Origin: Sindora glabra
Taxonomy: Eukaryota; Streptophyta; Magnoliopsida; Fabales; Fabaceae
DNA length: 64,000 nucleotides
NCBI GenBank assembly: GCA_020226215.1
Contig: CM035225.1
Location: 19,231,868 to 19,295,867 of the forward strand
Reading direction: 5' to 3'
Positions 21,628 through 33,365 of the stretch are shown here, piece after piece. The number at the start of each line of letters is the position of its first letter. Positions within the stretch are counted from its first letter, which is position 1. Under the pieces are notes generated by a model. It was not told the DNA's origin. It ran no database searches and saw nothing but the letters and a program-made list of their open reading frames with translations. A program made the position numbers and the translations under genes.

Positions 21628-22865
21628 AGACAATACTTATTCCTCTGTTTTCATTGTATTGTGTTTGTTGCAATGTTATCAACAGGTTGTCAATTTTCAT
21701 TATTGGATCACTCGAATAGTTTGAGATTGTTGTTAAACCAGAAAAACAGAGAAAACACAAAGAAAACCAGAACAAAAACGTAGGGGAGGAAGCACTGCAG
21801 CAAAAGCTTACATTTCATTCATATTTCTGCCTTATATATATGCAGAAAACTAGTACAATGACAGACAATAGCCCATGCTTGAAACTATACTTAGGCATGG
21901 CTATTTGAACAACTTTTTCACCTAAAATGTGCTATAACAAAAACATAGTATTCAGCCATATTAAAAATACATTCAGCAACCAAATTAATTAGCTTAACAA
22001 AACATATAAACTAATTTGAATATCAAAGGAAAATCTCAAAAGTCTAACAGACATTTTTGATTTTTTTTATCTATTTTATTCTTAAACTCTCAAGACAAAT
22101 AAATGGTTTAAGAGTAAATATAGTCAAATTGTTATTAGATTAATCTTTTACAGAAGAGCCCAGTAATTGTTCCACTGCAGTCAAGAGAACATAATGACTC
22201 TAAGCTATAAGAAAAAAAACCAATTAAGCAGCAGCAGGTTGATACAGACACCGAAACATGGTTCCTTTAGGTTCCTTGAGGGACTCTGGGTAAAGGATTC
22301 TGAAGTATTAATACATATCAAATGGAAGAATTCCTGATTGGTTATGTCAAACAAAAGTCTATAAAATTGGAATGGCCAATCAGTTTCATTGAGGACACAC
22401 ATATTCTCCGGTTACAACAATATCTGCAAGATCCCATGAAACAAATATATGACTTGAGAACAGGGTTTCTAGTATTTCATGTTTGATCCTGTTGCTCAGT
22501 TCAAAAACTTGTGCTGTGATACTACAGAAGTCCTCAGTAGTGCTTCGGCTCTGTATGCCAGTCGAGACCTTTTATCCTACTTTCGCTTTGAAAAGAAGAA
22601 AGATAAAGACAATTGTAATAGGTTTTACGGTGCGCACAATTCATTGAATTCCAAGTCCATTACATATTTGGTTTTATAAATTTTGGAATTAGAACAAAAC
22701 TACAAGTCATACAAACATTTAAAAAAGTCATATAATCTTATGAGTTAACCTCATCATCAATGCAAGATCTGATACATTATTCATTCATTTCACTTTCATA
22801 TCTTACTTGTGCAGTCATTTAATGTGCTGCAATATGTATATATTTATATATGTATATAAAAAAAA
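21628..22865. other. Spacer and 5' flank of pseudogene B
   Basis: AT-rich spacer to about 22140, then a block resembling 41850-42580 (before D) and partly the A/C flanks ('tttctagtatttcatg' near 22466). It holds short unconserved ORFs only. Confidence 0.55.
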
Positions 22866-22878
22866 TAAGGATACGCCA

Positions 22879-23080
22879 GGTGGAGTCACTCCCATATATG
22901 TTCGGTAATAACTTTTTTAAATTTAGATTATAATTTTTTTAATGAAAAATGAGAAACATTCTAAAATTCTCATTATAAAGGTTACTATTTGAATATAGGA
23001 AAGCTACTATGGACAATTTAAGAAGGTTATTATTGGAATTTATGAAAATTACAATAGGTTTGTATGGGCATCACTCCCTC
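22879..23080. mobile_element. MITE-like insertion shared by B and D flanks only
   Basis: About 200 bp, absent from the A, C and E flanks. Its ends are imperfect inverted repeats: GGTGGAGTCACTCCCATA at the left, and GAGGGAGTGATGCCCATA on the reverse strand at the right. The same insert is at 42587-42788. No coding capacity. The superfamily is not assigned. Confidence 0.5.
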
Positions 23081-23707
23081 TATTGTGTCTCTAGCAGAAT
23101 TGAATGTATGTATGCAACCTACTGCTTTATGTACCTAATCATTTGGGAAGACCTTAGTGTCACCGTTGGAATATTAAAATTTTCTTGCTTCTGCTATGCT
23201 ACACAACAATTGCAAAGGTAAAAAGCAATTGGAGTAAAACAAGTCACTGAATGGAAACGTTAGTGAGAAATAACCAAAAGTGCTTTTTTAGTCTTTAAGC
23301 GCGTTTGTTAACCAATCTTTTCCTTTTATCGTAAAAAATTACTCTTCTTATATACTCCTTCACACAAATGAAGCAAGCAAAAGGTCTTTAAAAAAACACT
23401 AATAATTATTTGTAATTTGTCTGCCATTTCTAAACATTAGATTATTTATTTTGTTCAATGAAAAGCAGCTTCATGCAACTAATCTTTTACAGGAATTTTT
23501 CTTTTCAGCTGTAATCATGTTTCATTTACTAATGGTTCAGATAATGCCAGTCAGCGGTCAATGATAGTGTGGAAATCACCTATGATACGTAAGCAGCAAC
23601 CAAGAGCCTTCGTCATACTTGCAGTTATAATTGATCAATGAGGTTGTTATATTGTGCGGCTTTTCCCTTCAGCAACTGAACTGCATACTAGATGGTAATG
23701 AAAAACA

Positions 23708-24575
23708 ATGGCTTCTGAAGAAAGAGGGTTCAGCGCTGTTCTGCTTCACATCTTACTGTGTTCTTTCTACAGTTTCTTGAGCTCTGGGTCTGAGAGTGAT
23801 ATCTCCTGCTTAAATTCCATCAAGGACTCTTCGGAGGACCCTTTTGATTCATTACAAACCTGAGACCTCAATGACTCGTCAATGGGTTATATATGTGCAT
23901 ATTTTAGTGGGGTTACCTGCTATGACAGGGGCTATTATCAACTGTTGCAACGGATTGAACTTCCTTTGAGGAGGCTGAGGGGTCAGTTCCATTGGGGCAT
24001 CGCGAATTGCTCTTCATTGGAGACACTGGACCTTTCAGACAACGAGCTTTCAGGCCATAGCTTTCGTATAGTTCATTTCAGCATATGTTCTGAGTGCATC
24101 TTGCTTGATCAGAACTTGGAGCCCAAAATATCAAATTTCGGTGAAGCCAAATTCACAAGTCAGAACATTGGTAATGATCTACAGAAGAGTTTTTACATAG
24201 GCAATCAGTCCAATAATGAGTTTGATTTTGAAAAAATGGATGTTCACTACTTTGGAATTGTGCTTCTTGCGCTAATATCTGTAAAGAGATTTAACCCGGG
24301 GAGCGGCTCTCTCATCTGCAATGATGGCTCTGTTGTTGTGACTGGCACTACTTGCCTGTCAAGAAGCCCTTCGGGCTTCCACGACCCCATTGATTAATTT
24401 GTCAGTGGTAAAGGATTTGATGACGAAATCTGTACTCTTCTCACAATTGCATGTTACTGCATTCAGCCATTTTTAGACCAAAGGCCAACAATGCTGGAAG
24501 TGCACACTAAAATGAGCAACATTAGGGACAGGCACGAGCTTAGTGAAGGAGATCTGAAGTTGCTTCGCTACTGCT
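23708..24575 (+). pseudogene. BIR1-like pseudogene, copy B: in-frame fusion of LRR start to kinase C-lobe
   Basis: The only copy with its start codon (ATG 23708) and an unbroken signal peptide (MASEERGFSAVLLHILLC). The LRR N-cap follows (DISCLNSIKDS), a TGA at 23861 where the family has Trp, then GQFHWGIANCSSLETLDLSDNELSGH. At 24055-24060 the LRR sequence passes directly, in frame, into kinase subdomain VIb (SFRIVHFSICSECILLDQNLEPKISNFGEAKF). The rest of the ectodomain, TM segment and kinase N-lobe are deleted. The C-lobe continues (KMDVHYFGIVLLALISVKRFNP) to a TAA at 24395 and, beyond it, to about 24575. Catalytic HRD and DFG aspartates are absent. Confidence 0.85.
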
Positions 24576-24699
24576 AGTAGAGATGAAATAGTTGAAATAG
24601 GAAGTATGTAGAAAATGAGGTTTGTGGGTATATATATTGTGGTTGGCATTTCCCACATTGTGTCATGTACATGTTACTTGAGGAAAACACTTATTCCTC

Positions 24700-27353
24700 T
24701 GTTTCATTGCATTGTGTTTCTTGGCTTGTTATGATAAGGTCTCTGTTTATCAAATTTAAAAGTCGTAAAATTATTGAAAAATTCAAATTCTATTTTATGT
24801 CTAGTTAATTGTGGGATGCATAGATCTCAAAACAGGAAAGTTTGTCTCCAATAATGAGCTTCATTGAACTATGAAAGCTGCAAAGCAACTGAGAACTATA
24901 GTGAGGAAAATGCATTGAACTTTAGTTCTTTAATAGTAAGATGACCTTTTTTTTCTTTTTTAAATAGTAAATTTGTAATGCCAACTTATAACCAATGTCA
25001 TCTTAACAGACTTGGGAGTTCTTTGATATGATTTTAATAATTAAACAAAGTTTCATGTAAAGAAACACGTGAGACCTCTTTTACAGTGGAGGCTTATCCC
25101 CTCGTACACCTGTATATATTCAGCTTTCATGTGACGCTTTTGTGAAAGAGGTGGTGAGGTCCCTCTTTGCATTGTAAACATAAATTCTCACTTATATATG
25201 CGATCTCGCCGGCGTGTGTTGTGTGAATTTTCTTTTATAAAATATACATTCGAGCATATCTCAAATTTAAAAAGGAAAATAAGTTCTCTTATGTCTTTTT
25301 GTGCAAGGCAAAGTAAACCCATTAAGAGATTTATGTTTGGTGTGTATTTAATATTATACATGAACATGAGCTTTCAATCATTATTTGGTCCGTCATGTTA
25401 TTTCAATAATTAGGAACAATAATGTCATTAGATATGATCTACTAATTAAGGGTTTAGGTAATATAATAAGGGTTTAATTTAATCCACCATTAGTGTAAAT
25501 CAATTTCATATTATTATCTGCCCACATATTATTATATTAATAAGAATTATTAAAATATTCTTACTATTGGTAAAAAAAAATTATAATTTTTTAAGGACTT
25601 AATATATTCTTATTTACTAATTATGTAAAAACCTTTACATTTTAAACTTGTATAGTGAAGGTCCTATAATAGAACATCTTTATTGTTATTGTATGAAAAA
25701 TATAATTAATAATGAAAATTTTAAATCAACTGTAATGCTCGTTATTGGTAAATGAATTCTTCTATGACCTTCCTCATATATATTTCTTTATTTTAAGTCA
25801 CCTATAAAATGTCCAACGTGTTTTGAAATGATTAAATTTTTTTCAATGATTGATTTAATAATTTGCTAATTTATTTGGCATTTTCATTCAAAGAAGAAGA
25901 AGAAGAAAGTGTTACATATTTTATCAACTAATAACAAATTCGGTTGATTTATAGCAATTTAGGTATAAATTCTTTTGAAACAAGTAAGGAATAGTTAGAT
26001 TTTAAAATTTAATTTTTGAAGAATAAAAGTGTGTTAAAGCAATGGCTAAATTACTTTTATAATTTTTGTAAGGATTAATTTGGAAATTAATTTAGTATTT
26101 ACTTTTATTAAATTCTAAAGTACTACCCTTTCCAACTGTTCACAACTAATTTATTTGATTTATATTAAAATTTTGTGTGAATGTTTTCAAAGCAATTGTG
26201 AATTGTTTAAAGCCTTAAAATTGGAATTTTGCAATTGAAATTGAGTTATGTATTTGTGCAATTATTCTTGCCATAAAATCATATATTTGACTTACACTTA
26301 ATTTACTATTTACCATCTTAGTCTTTTTTACTTTCTATTTTATAAAGCATAAGTTATATGCTATTTTTTTTCCTTTGGTTTAATTTATTTTTTTATTTAA
26401 TTCAAATATCTTCTCCCCCTTTATGTACATGAACACTAGCCAATTTACTTCTTTCTTTATGTTTTACTTGATGGGACCCACTAAAACCATCAAATCCACA
26501 TCACTTTATAATGGCAATAATTTTCTTTTTTTTTAGCTTCATTTTTATTGTTTAGTTGAAATGCACCATTTGGTGCTCTTTGATTTAGGGTTTAGGCAGC
26601 TTAACCAAAAAGGCAATCTTCCTCACTTTCTTTCCTTTTTGTTTTAACAATCACAACCAGAGAACCAAGCTTCTATTTTCATTGCAATTGGCCATCACAC
26701 TGCCCAAACTATAGCTCCAATTGTGCACTAGTCCTCCCTGTGTGTTTGATACTAGTGAGATTTACTTGAAATAGCCAACAACAGCAAGCCTTATTGTGAT
26801 GGCAGTACTCCCTTATTTGAGAACTACTCTAGTGGCCAGGTCGGTAGCTCAATTTAAGGTACAAAAATTGTTCCTCAAATGAAGGTGGGTACCATCATTG
26901 CTTCATCTTTTCCTTACATATTAGAATTTTTGACTTAACTTAAATTAAAGACTTGCAAACCCTAATCCCAACTTATGTAAATTTGCAATTCTCATGGTCG
27001 AACAATTTTAGTTTGTTAAAAAAAAAAGAAGGAAAAGATTAGAAAGAACCAAAGTGAAATAGCAATGTTCCAACCGAAAGCCATAATTTTAGATTGAACC
27101 TAAATGGTGGCTTAGTCAACTTCTTAAAAAATTTGATGTTGAAAATATCAGCTAAGGTGAGTGGATAATTTACTTCCTTTTAAACATATTTTGTCTTAAA
27201 ATTTATAATTTAACTATTTTAATTTTTATTAATTTTTTAAAGATGAAATTCAAACTTTTTGTTCTAATAAGTATTTATATATGTTACTGATAATGGAAAT
27301 GAGTTTTACAAGAACAATGCTTGCAATCTTGGATTGAAATGTTCAAAGATGAG

Positions 27354-27355
<2 letters not shown>
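24700..27355. other. Gene-less duplicated DNA, unit 1
   Basis: It aligns along its length with 53040-55720. Neither strand has an ORF kept open in both copies. There is a short AG-rich run near 25895. Nothing else is recognised. Confidence 0.6.

Positions 27356-27420
<65 letters not shown>
27356..27420. repeat. (TA)n microsatellite
   Basis: About 65 bp of uninterrupted TA. The paralogous position near 55715 has only a few units, so the expansion post-dates the segmental duplication. Confidence 0.95.
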
Positions 27421-27422
<2 letters not shown>

Positions 27423-27640
27423 TGATAGAGATTGAATTTTGTGATTAGATGTTGTTCACACCAAATTGTGAATTTTCATTTTTATTTATCATGAATTTGT
27501 AAAAATAGATCTTTGGGAGAATTTCTTTACGTCACCCTAAGTGCACTTAAAAATTGAATTGATTATGAAATTGAATTGGCGGAGGTATAAGGGGAGATTG
27601 AATTGTTAGAGGGACAATGTGAATGGCAGTATTGAAATTG

Positions 27641-27804
27641 TGGGGGATTCTATGTTACCCATGGGGGTTCCAAACCCATGGGTATGTGGCTAAATTGGAG
27701 CCATTGGATGAGTTGACCAAGTCAATGGTTTCACTCATCCAATGGCTCCAATTTAGCCACATACCCATGGGTTTGGAACCCCCATGGGTAACATAGAAAG
27801 CACC
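27641..27804. mobile_element. Foldback MITE, 164 bp, with 8-bp target-site duplication
   Basis: Two perfect 66-bp inverted arms (starting TTCTATGTTACCCATGGG at 27648) are separated by a 19-bp loop. The outer ends are slightly imperfect (tgggggattc / ggtgctttc). TGAAATTG flanks it on both sides (27633-27640, 27805-27812). The paralog near 55930-55945 has a single TGAAATTG and no insert. An 8-bp duplication suits the hAT superfamily, but no transposase is present to confirm this. Confidence 0.92.
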
Positions 27805-27812
27805 TGAAATTG

Positions 27813-29288
27813 TATTGATAGGTTATCTAGAAAGAGTCACCAATGCATCTAAATTCATATTGAAAATTTCCTTAATTATTTTCATCTTATGACTTATATT
27901 GTAGTTATTAAATTATTTTATCATATTTTGTTTAAATATTTAAGTTAATCACTTTTATGACATACCGTATAACGAAGTGATTGAAATACTTTTGGTATTT
28001 TGCATTAGTATGACTATACTATTGAAATTGAAATGAATTTTAATGTTGATGATGGAATTTAAATTATAATCTTGTTTCAAACCGATGACTAAATTAGTTT
28101 CCACTTGTGTTTTTGATAATTATAATTTTAAAGTAAATTATTCACTCATTGAGTTTCCTTAGAAACTCACTACATTTTTCTAAATTATTGTATTTTTCAA
28201 AGCTCCTTATTATCTTGCTGAAGATTGAAGACATGAATTAGGTAAATAGTTGGCAGTTAAATTAAGATGTATAAGTTTATGTGGTGGTTTGAGTCCATTT
28301 AAGTAATGTTGTCATATGAATGGTATTGAGTATATTTTGGGTGGCTGTTTGAATTCACAAGTTAATGATAGGGCATATGGCCCTATTTCTATTGTACTTA
28401 CCCCTAGTTAGTAATAGGAAAATAGGAGTTTTGTCAAATTTTTTGTAGATTTATAAAAGTATTTTTTTATATTTTGAATAAAGCATTATATTATATTTCT
28501 TTAAAAAAAATTGATGGTAATCACTAATTGTTAAATTCTATTTCAAATGAGCATATTTGTAAGTAAGAGTTCAAGTATGGTTTTTGGCTTGTAGGAGGTT
28601 ATCTTTGGATAATTTCTTATACCAGTCATATGTCTATGTTGGGGCGTGATATCAACTTGTGATATATAAACAATTTAATGACATTTTATACATAATAAAA
28701 TAAATGTATTTAACACCATAATATTAATATATAATCGTACAATTCAAGATGTTAACGTGGCTGCAAACTTGCATGATTGTATTGTCCAAATGAGTGAACA
28801 ATGACTTTTGTACTATTTTCAATGGTTCATGGATAACCGAAAAGCTGAGCATTCTTTCGATTACAAGTCACCAACTGTGCCTGGAGTGGTATAACCAAAA
28901 AAAAAAAAGAAAAATGGAAAAAGATGTAAAATTAAATTAGAGACTTCTTAGGCATGATAATACTTCCAGCTTAGCAAGTTTGAATATAATAATACAATTT
29001 TGACCCTTGCTGATGTAATAATGTGCATTATTCTCCTTGATTATCCATATTTTAGGTTAACTTAAATCTCACTATTATAATTTTAATGGATTAATCAATC
29101 TATAGGTAATATTGTAAAGTTGTCAAAAAAAAAAAATAACATACCTTGATTTTAAAGCAGGGCAATCTATACTATCTTGGTATTAAAAGAAAATGTAATA
29201 CAATCTTTCCATAAAGTATTCCTTGGATTTAAATGTTGCCTATTTGTTATGTACCTAAGTATCCTAAATATTTTCAAAAGACCTTATA
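27813..29288. other. Gene-less duplicated DNA, unit 1 (continued)
   Basis: Aligned with 55940-57390. AT-rich, no ORF or RNA recognised. Confidence 0.55.
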
Positions 29289-29489
29289 ATGGTGTTTGGT
29301 TTGCGGATCAAACATTCTCAAAAGTGTGATTCCCGATAATTTAGTTTATAAGAATATGACATTTTTATGTTTAATTCAATTAAAAATATTCTTAAAAATA
29401 TTATAATATTATATTTTAATTATTTTGAATATCTTTAAAAATATTTTTTAATTACAAAAAGTATTTTTGTTTAAAAATTAAGTAGTTAT

Positions 29490-29970
29490 TGGCAATATGT
29501 AATAGTTAACAGTGGCCATCAATGAAAGGTTATGGTAGTAATGGTGGTAGATGATATTCATCGATAGTGGATGATAATTGATAATAGTCACTAAAGATGG
29601 ATAATAGCTGGTAATTGTTACTTGGAATGAGTGGTGACTAATGAAAAATGTTGATTGGCAATGGCCACTAATGATGGATACTAATTGGTTGTGGTCATTA
29701 ATAATAGATAGTAGTTATTGATGATAGATAATTATGAACAATGATCATTAATAGTAGCTGGTAGCTAGTAGCTAATAATCATTATCGACAATAAATGATG
29801 GTTGATGATGATTATTAATAATAAATGATGGTAAACAGTAATTATTAGCGATGTGTAATAGTAAATAATAGTCATTAATGGTAGGTGATGATGAAAAATA
29901 GTTATAAAAAATGGATGGTGATCGCAACGAATAGTAATCATGTCGTGTAAGTGGTGATTGATTGTGGTAA
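29490..29970. repeat. Degenerate minisatellite-like tract, C-poor on the plus strand
   Basis: Many variants of 'gatggtagtaatggtgg', 'taatagtcactaatgatgg' and 'gatgatgattattaata' follow one another with strong strand asymmetry (few C, many G/A/T). The paralog at 57590-58080 has the same composition but different local order. It is bracketed by AT-rich segments with partial inverted similarity (about 29290-29480 and 30000-30230), so it may be the centre of an old non-autonomous element. Confidence 0.65.
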
Positions 29971-30755
29971 GTGATGGGTGGGTAAAATAGTCTTTTTACA
30001 CTAAGTAAACATTTTTAAATCATAAGAATATATGATATTTACCTCCCATTATGAAAATATTTTAAATAAATATTAAGTTAAAAATATTTTTAGAAATATT
30101 TACATTTCTAAGAATTTTTTTAAAATTTGAATTAAATATGAGAATTTCACTTTTTTTTAAATATTCTTTAAAATGTGAAAAAATTTTGCAAATAAAATTC
30201 TGTTTATAATCATTGTGGACATTTTTGGAATATTAAAAATATTTGTGCTTTTTTTTTTTGCTATCAAACAATTGCAAAGATCTAAAGTAAAGGGCTCAAA
30301 ATAGAGTTGTTAAAATGGGGTAATCCAATCCTACCAAACTAACATAATAGATAAAAATTATACATCGAATCAGTATCAGGTTGAGCTATTTTTTCATTAA
30401 GTTGGATCAGATTTGGTTGCTATAATACTAATAGCAGTTCTAGTTTTAGTCCCAAGTCAATTTTTATCATGTTAGTACATCATTTATTTGTTTATTATTA
30501 ATTTCATATTATTAGCTAATTAAAATTGATTATTAATACTATTATTATTAATAACATCATCATCATTTAAAAATTTATTATTATTATTATTATTAATGGA
30601 TATAATTAAAATAGTATAAAAATAAATCAAAGCATAATAATTTTTAATATGGAAAAACCTCTAATTGGAAGAATGATTAAAAATAATAGAACATAGATTA
30701 AAAAAATTCAGTGTTAATCAAAATGTATACAAATATTTTTGTTAATTAAATTCAT

Positions 30756-30811
30756 CACACACACACACACACACATACACACACACACACATATGTGTGT
30801 GTGTGTGTGTG
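30756..30811. repeat. (CA)n/(TG)n palindromic microsatellite
   Basis: A run of CA (with one TA) meets a run of TG across a central 'atat', making a near-perfect 50-bp hairpin. The paralog near 58830 has only 'acatatatatg'. Confidence 0.9.
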
Positions 30812-31670
30812 AAAATATTACTATTTTACTGTATTAATAATAATTTATTACTTTAATGAATATATTTACTTAGTTATAGTAATTATTTTATATATGTTTA
30901 GTTATAATAATTACTTTGTGTAATTATTTTTTATTAATTTTTTAATTTTAATATAATTATTTATTTTAATAACTTTGTATAATGTATATTAATAATATTA
31001 AATATATAAAGTTATTAATTTAATATTAAATATTTTAAAATTTTAATGTAATTATTTATTTTACTAAACTTATATAATATATATTAAAAATATTAAATAT
31101 ATAAATTTATTAATTTTAATATTAAAAATTATTTAATATTACTCATATATTTAATTTTAATATCATATATTAAAGCATAATTTTGATATACCAAAATTAT
31201 TATTTTAATATATAAATATATAATAAATTTATTATTTATTATTTATTATTTGTTACTATTATTTAATACAATAATGTATACTTCCCAAATCTTGTTATAC
31301 ATTAGATTTATTTTTTAAAAAAAAATTAAATTTGACACGTTACATAATTGCAAATCAATACAAATTTAATGATATATCAGTGTATTACTGTATCATATTA
31401 TGGCCATCTCCATCTTATTTATATAGCATTCATAAATCGATTGGTTCCATTTATTTATTTATTTATTTATTATTATTATTATTATAAAATTGATGGAATA
31501 ATCTAATAATCTAACAAACTAATATTTACTAGTCTCAATATTTTATTAGAATAGGTTACTATTATCATTTTTTATATTAATCTCAATTCCAAAGTAATTT
31601 ATCTAAGATTAAGTTTCATTTATTGGAGCATATTTTCTATAAAAAATATTATATATATACATATATATAT

Positions 31671-31781
31671 AATTTTTTTAATCTTAATTTTATAATAAAT
31701 TAAATACTAATTCATTGATAATATATATGTTATCAATGAATTAGTATTTAATTTATTATAAAATTAAGATTGAAAAAAATT
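31671..31781. repeat. AT-rich foldback, ~52-bp arms and 8-bp loop
   Basis: Left arm 31671-31721 (..ctaattcattgataa) pairs with right arm 31730-31781 (ttatcaatgaattag..), with one length difference in the A/T run. It lies just beyond the end of homology between units 1 and 2. It may be a MITE or a palindromic duplication scar. Confidence 0.85.
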
Positions 31782-33284
31782 ATATATTATGATTATTATG
31801 TAATCACTATGAAAATAAAATTAATTTTTTATTACCTCTATAATATTATGTAATAAGAAGATGAAATTTAAGTCTACACTTATTCTTTATTTTATCTTTG
31901 TTTATTAGTTTGATTGATATTATAAAAATTTATATTATCACAGATTAAATATAAATATAAATATAATGAATTTAGCAATTATCATAGAAACTTTAAAGAA
32001 AAAGATGAAGACATGTGTAAACTAAAAAAAATTAAAATTTAATAAATATAATATTTTTACCTTTGTAAACATGTCAATAGGGAATTTGGTTTAGAAAAAT
32101 AATTTTTTGAAAGCAACATATTTTTTATTTTTTTCTTAGAATGAAATGCATGTATTTATAAAAACCTTAAACTAAACATAAAATAAGAATAAAAATTTTA
32201 AAGAACAATGATAATTGAGTTTATCTATCTTTATCTCTTTTCACATTGCTTATTTTTCTTTAATTATTTTGTGTCTTAAATTGATTGATTTATTAATCTT
32301 CTATTTAAAAATGCAGCTAATTTCAAATTATAGAAATTAACATTATAATTCAACAATTGGTGCAATAAATCCATCTTTCCTTTAGTGTTAATAATAGTAG
32401 ATTTATATTTATGTAAATTTAAGAAGGAAATACATATTAATCACTAGATAAAATTTGATATTAGGAGTACAATCACAAATTTATATGCAAAAATTTATAT
32501 TTTGGATCCACATGTACTATTACAAGTATGATCCTTAATTTCTTCTTGATATTCATATTTACACATGTATACTTATTTATTATAATTGTATTTAATTACA
32601 TTAATTTTATTCCTTAATTAATTTATTACATAGTAACTAAAAATAAGATGATATTATTTTTTTTATTATGCATTGGCGATCAATATAAAATATATGAATT
32701 TTATATAATGAATACAAATTTTATAAATTAATACTATTATATTCATTGACAATCCTAAGATTTGAATTGAATTCACTATTAGTGGCAAAACATTCTTCCT
32801 AACATGTTATCTTCTTATTCATTAATAGTATAAAAAGCAATAAATTTCTAATGAATCAAATATCAACTATAATATTGATAATTAACTAATATTTTTCAAT
32901 TATATTTAATAATATTTATATTATCTATTTTAATAAATGACTTTCATAAAAAAAGTTAAAAATTATTAGATAATTTTCTTTCCTTAAAAGAATTATGCAT
33001 AAATCATTTAAAATTAAATATTATTTTAAATTTAAATGTTATTTTATTCTATATTTATTTATTAGAATAAGATCAAAAGTGAATTTTTATTATTTCAACT
33101 AACATTAAAATTAAAATTATTGTTTATTATTAATTGACAATTATAATGTTATTATATAAAATAATCATCTATTTAAATTTAATAAATAATATATATTATT
33201 TATTATAGTTAGAAGTTGCAAAATTGCAATTCAAATAATTGATCATATTAATCATATTAAATTAGAGAATAAAATAATCATTCA

Positions 33285-33365
33285 AGTAATTGGTTTAGTG
33301 GTATTGGTTCATGAAACCTCTTGTTTTAGAGGTTATGGGTTTGACTCTTAAAGGTTCAAATTTAA
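33285..33365 (+). mobile_element. SINE-like / tRNA-derived sequence with box A and box B
   Basis: TGGTTTAGTGG (33291-33301) fits the RNA polymerase III box A. GGTTTGACTCT (33338-33348) resembles box B (GGTTCGANTCC) with C-to-T differences. The pair is about 37 bp apart edge to edge. No cloverleaf closes, so a functional tRNA is not supported. The 3' end of a SINE body is not clear. Confidence 0.4.

Noticed and set aside
33285..33365. Functional tRNA gene
   Set aside because: Box-like motifs exist but no acceptor stem or anticodon arm pairs convincingly.
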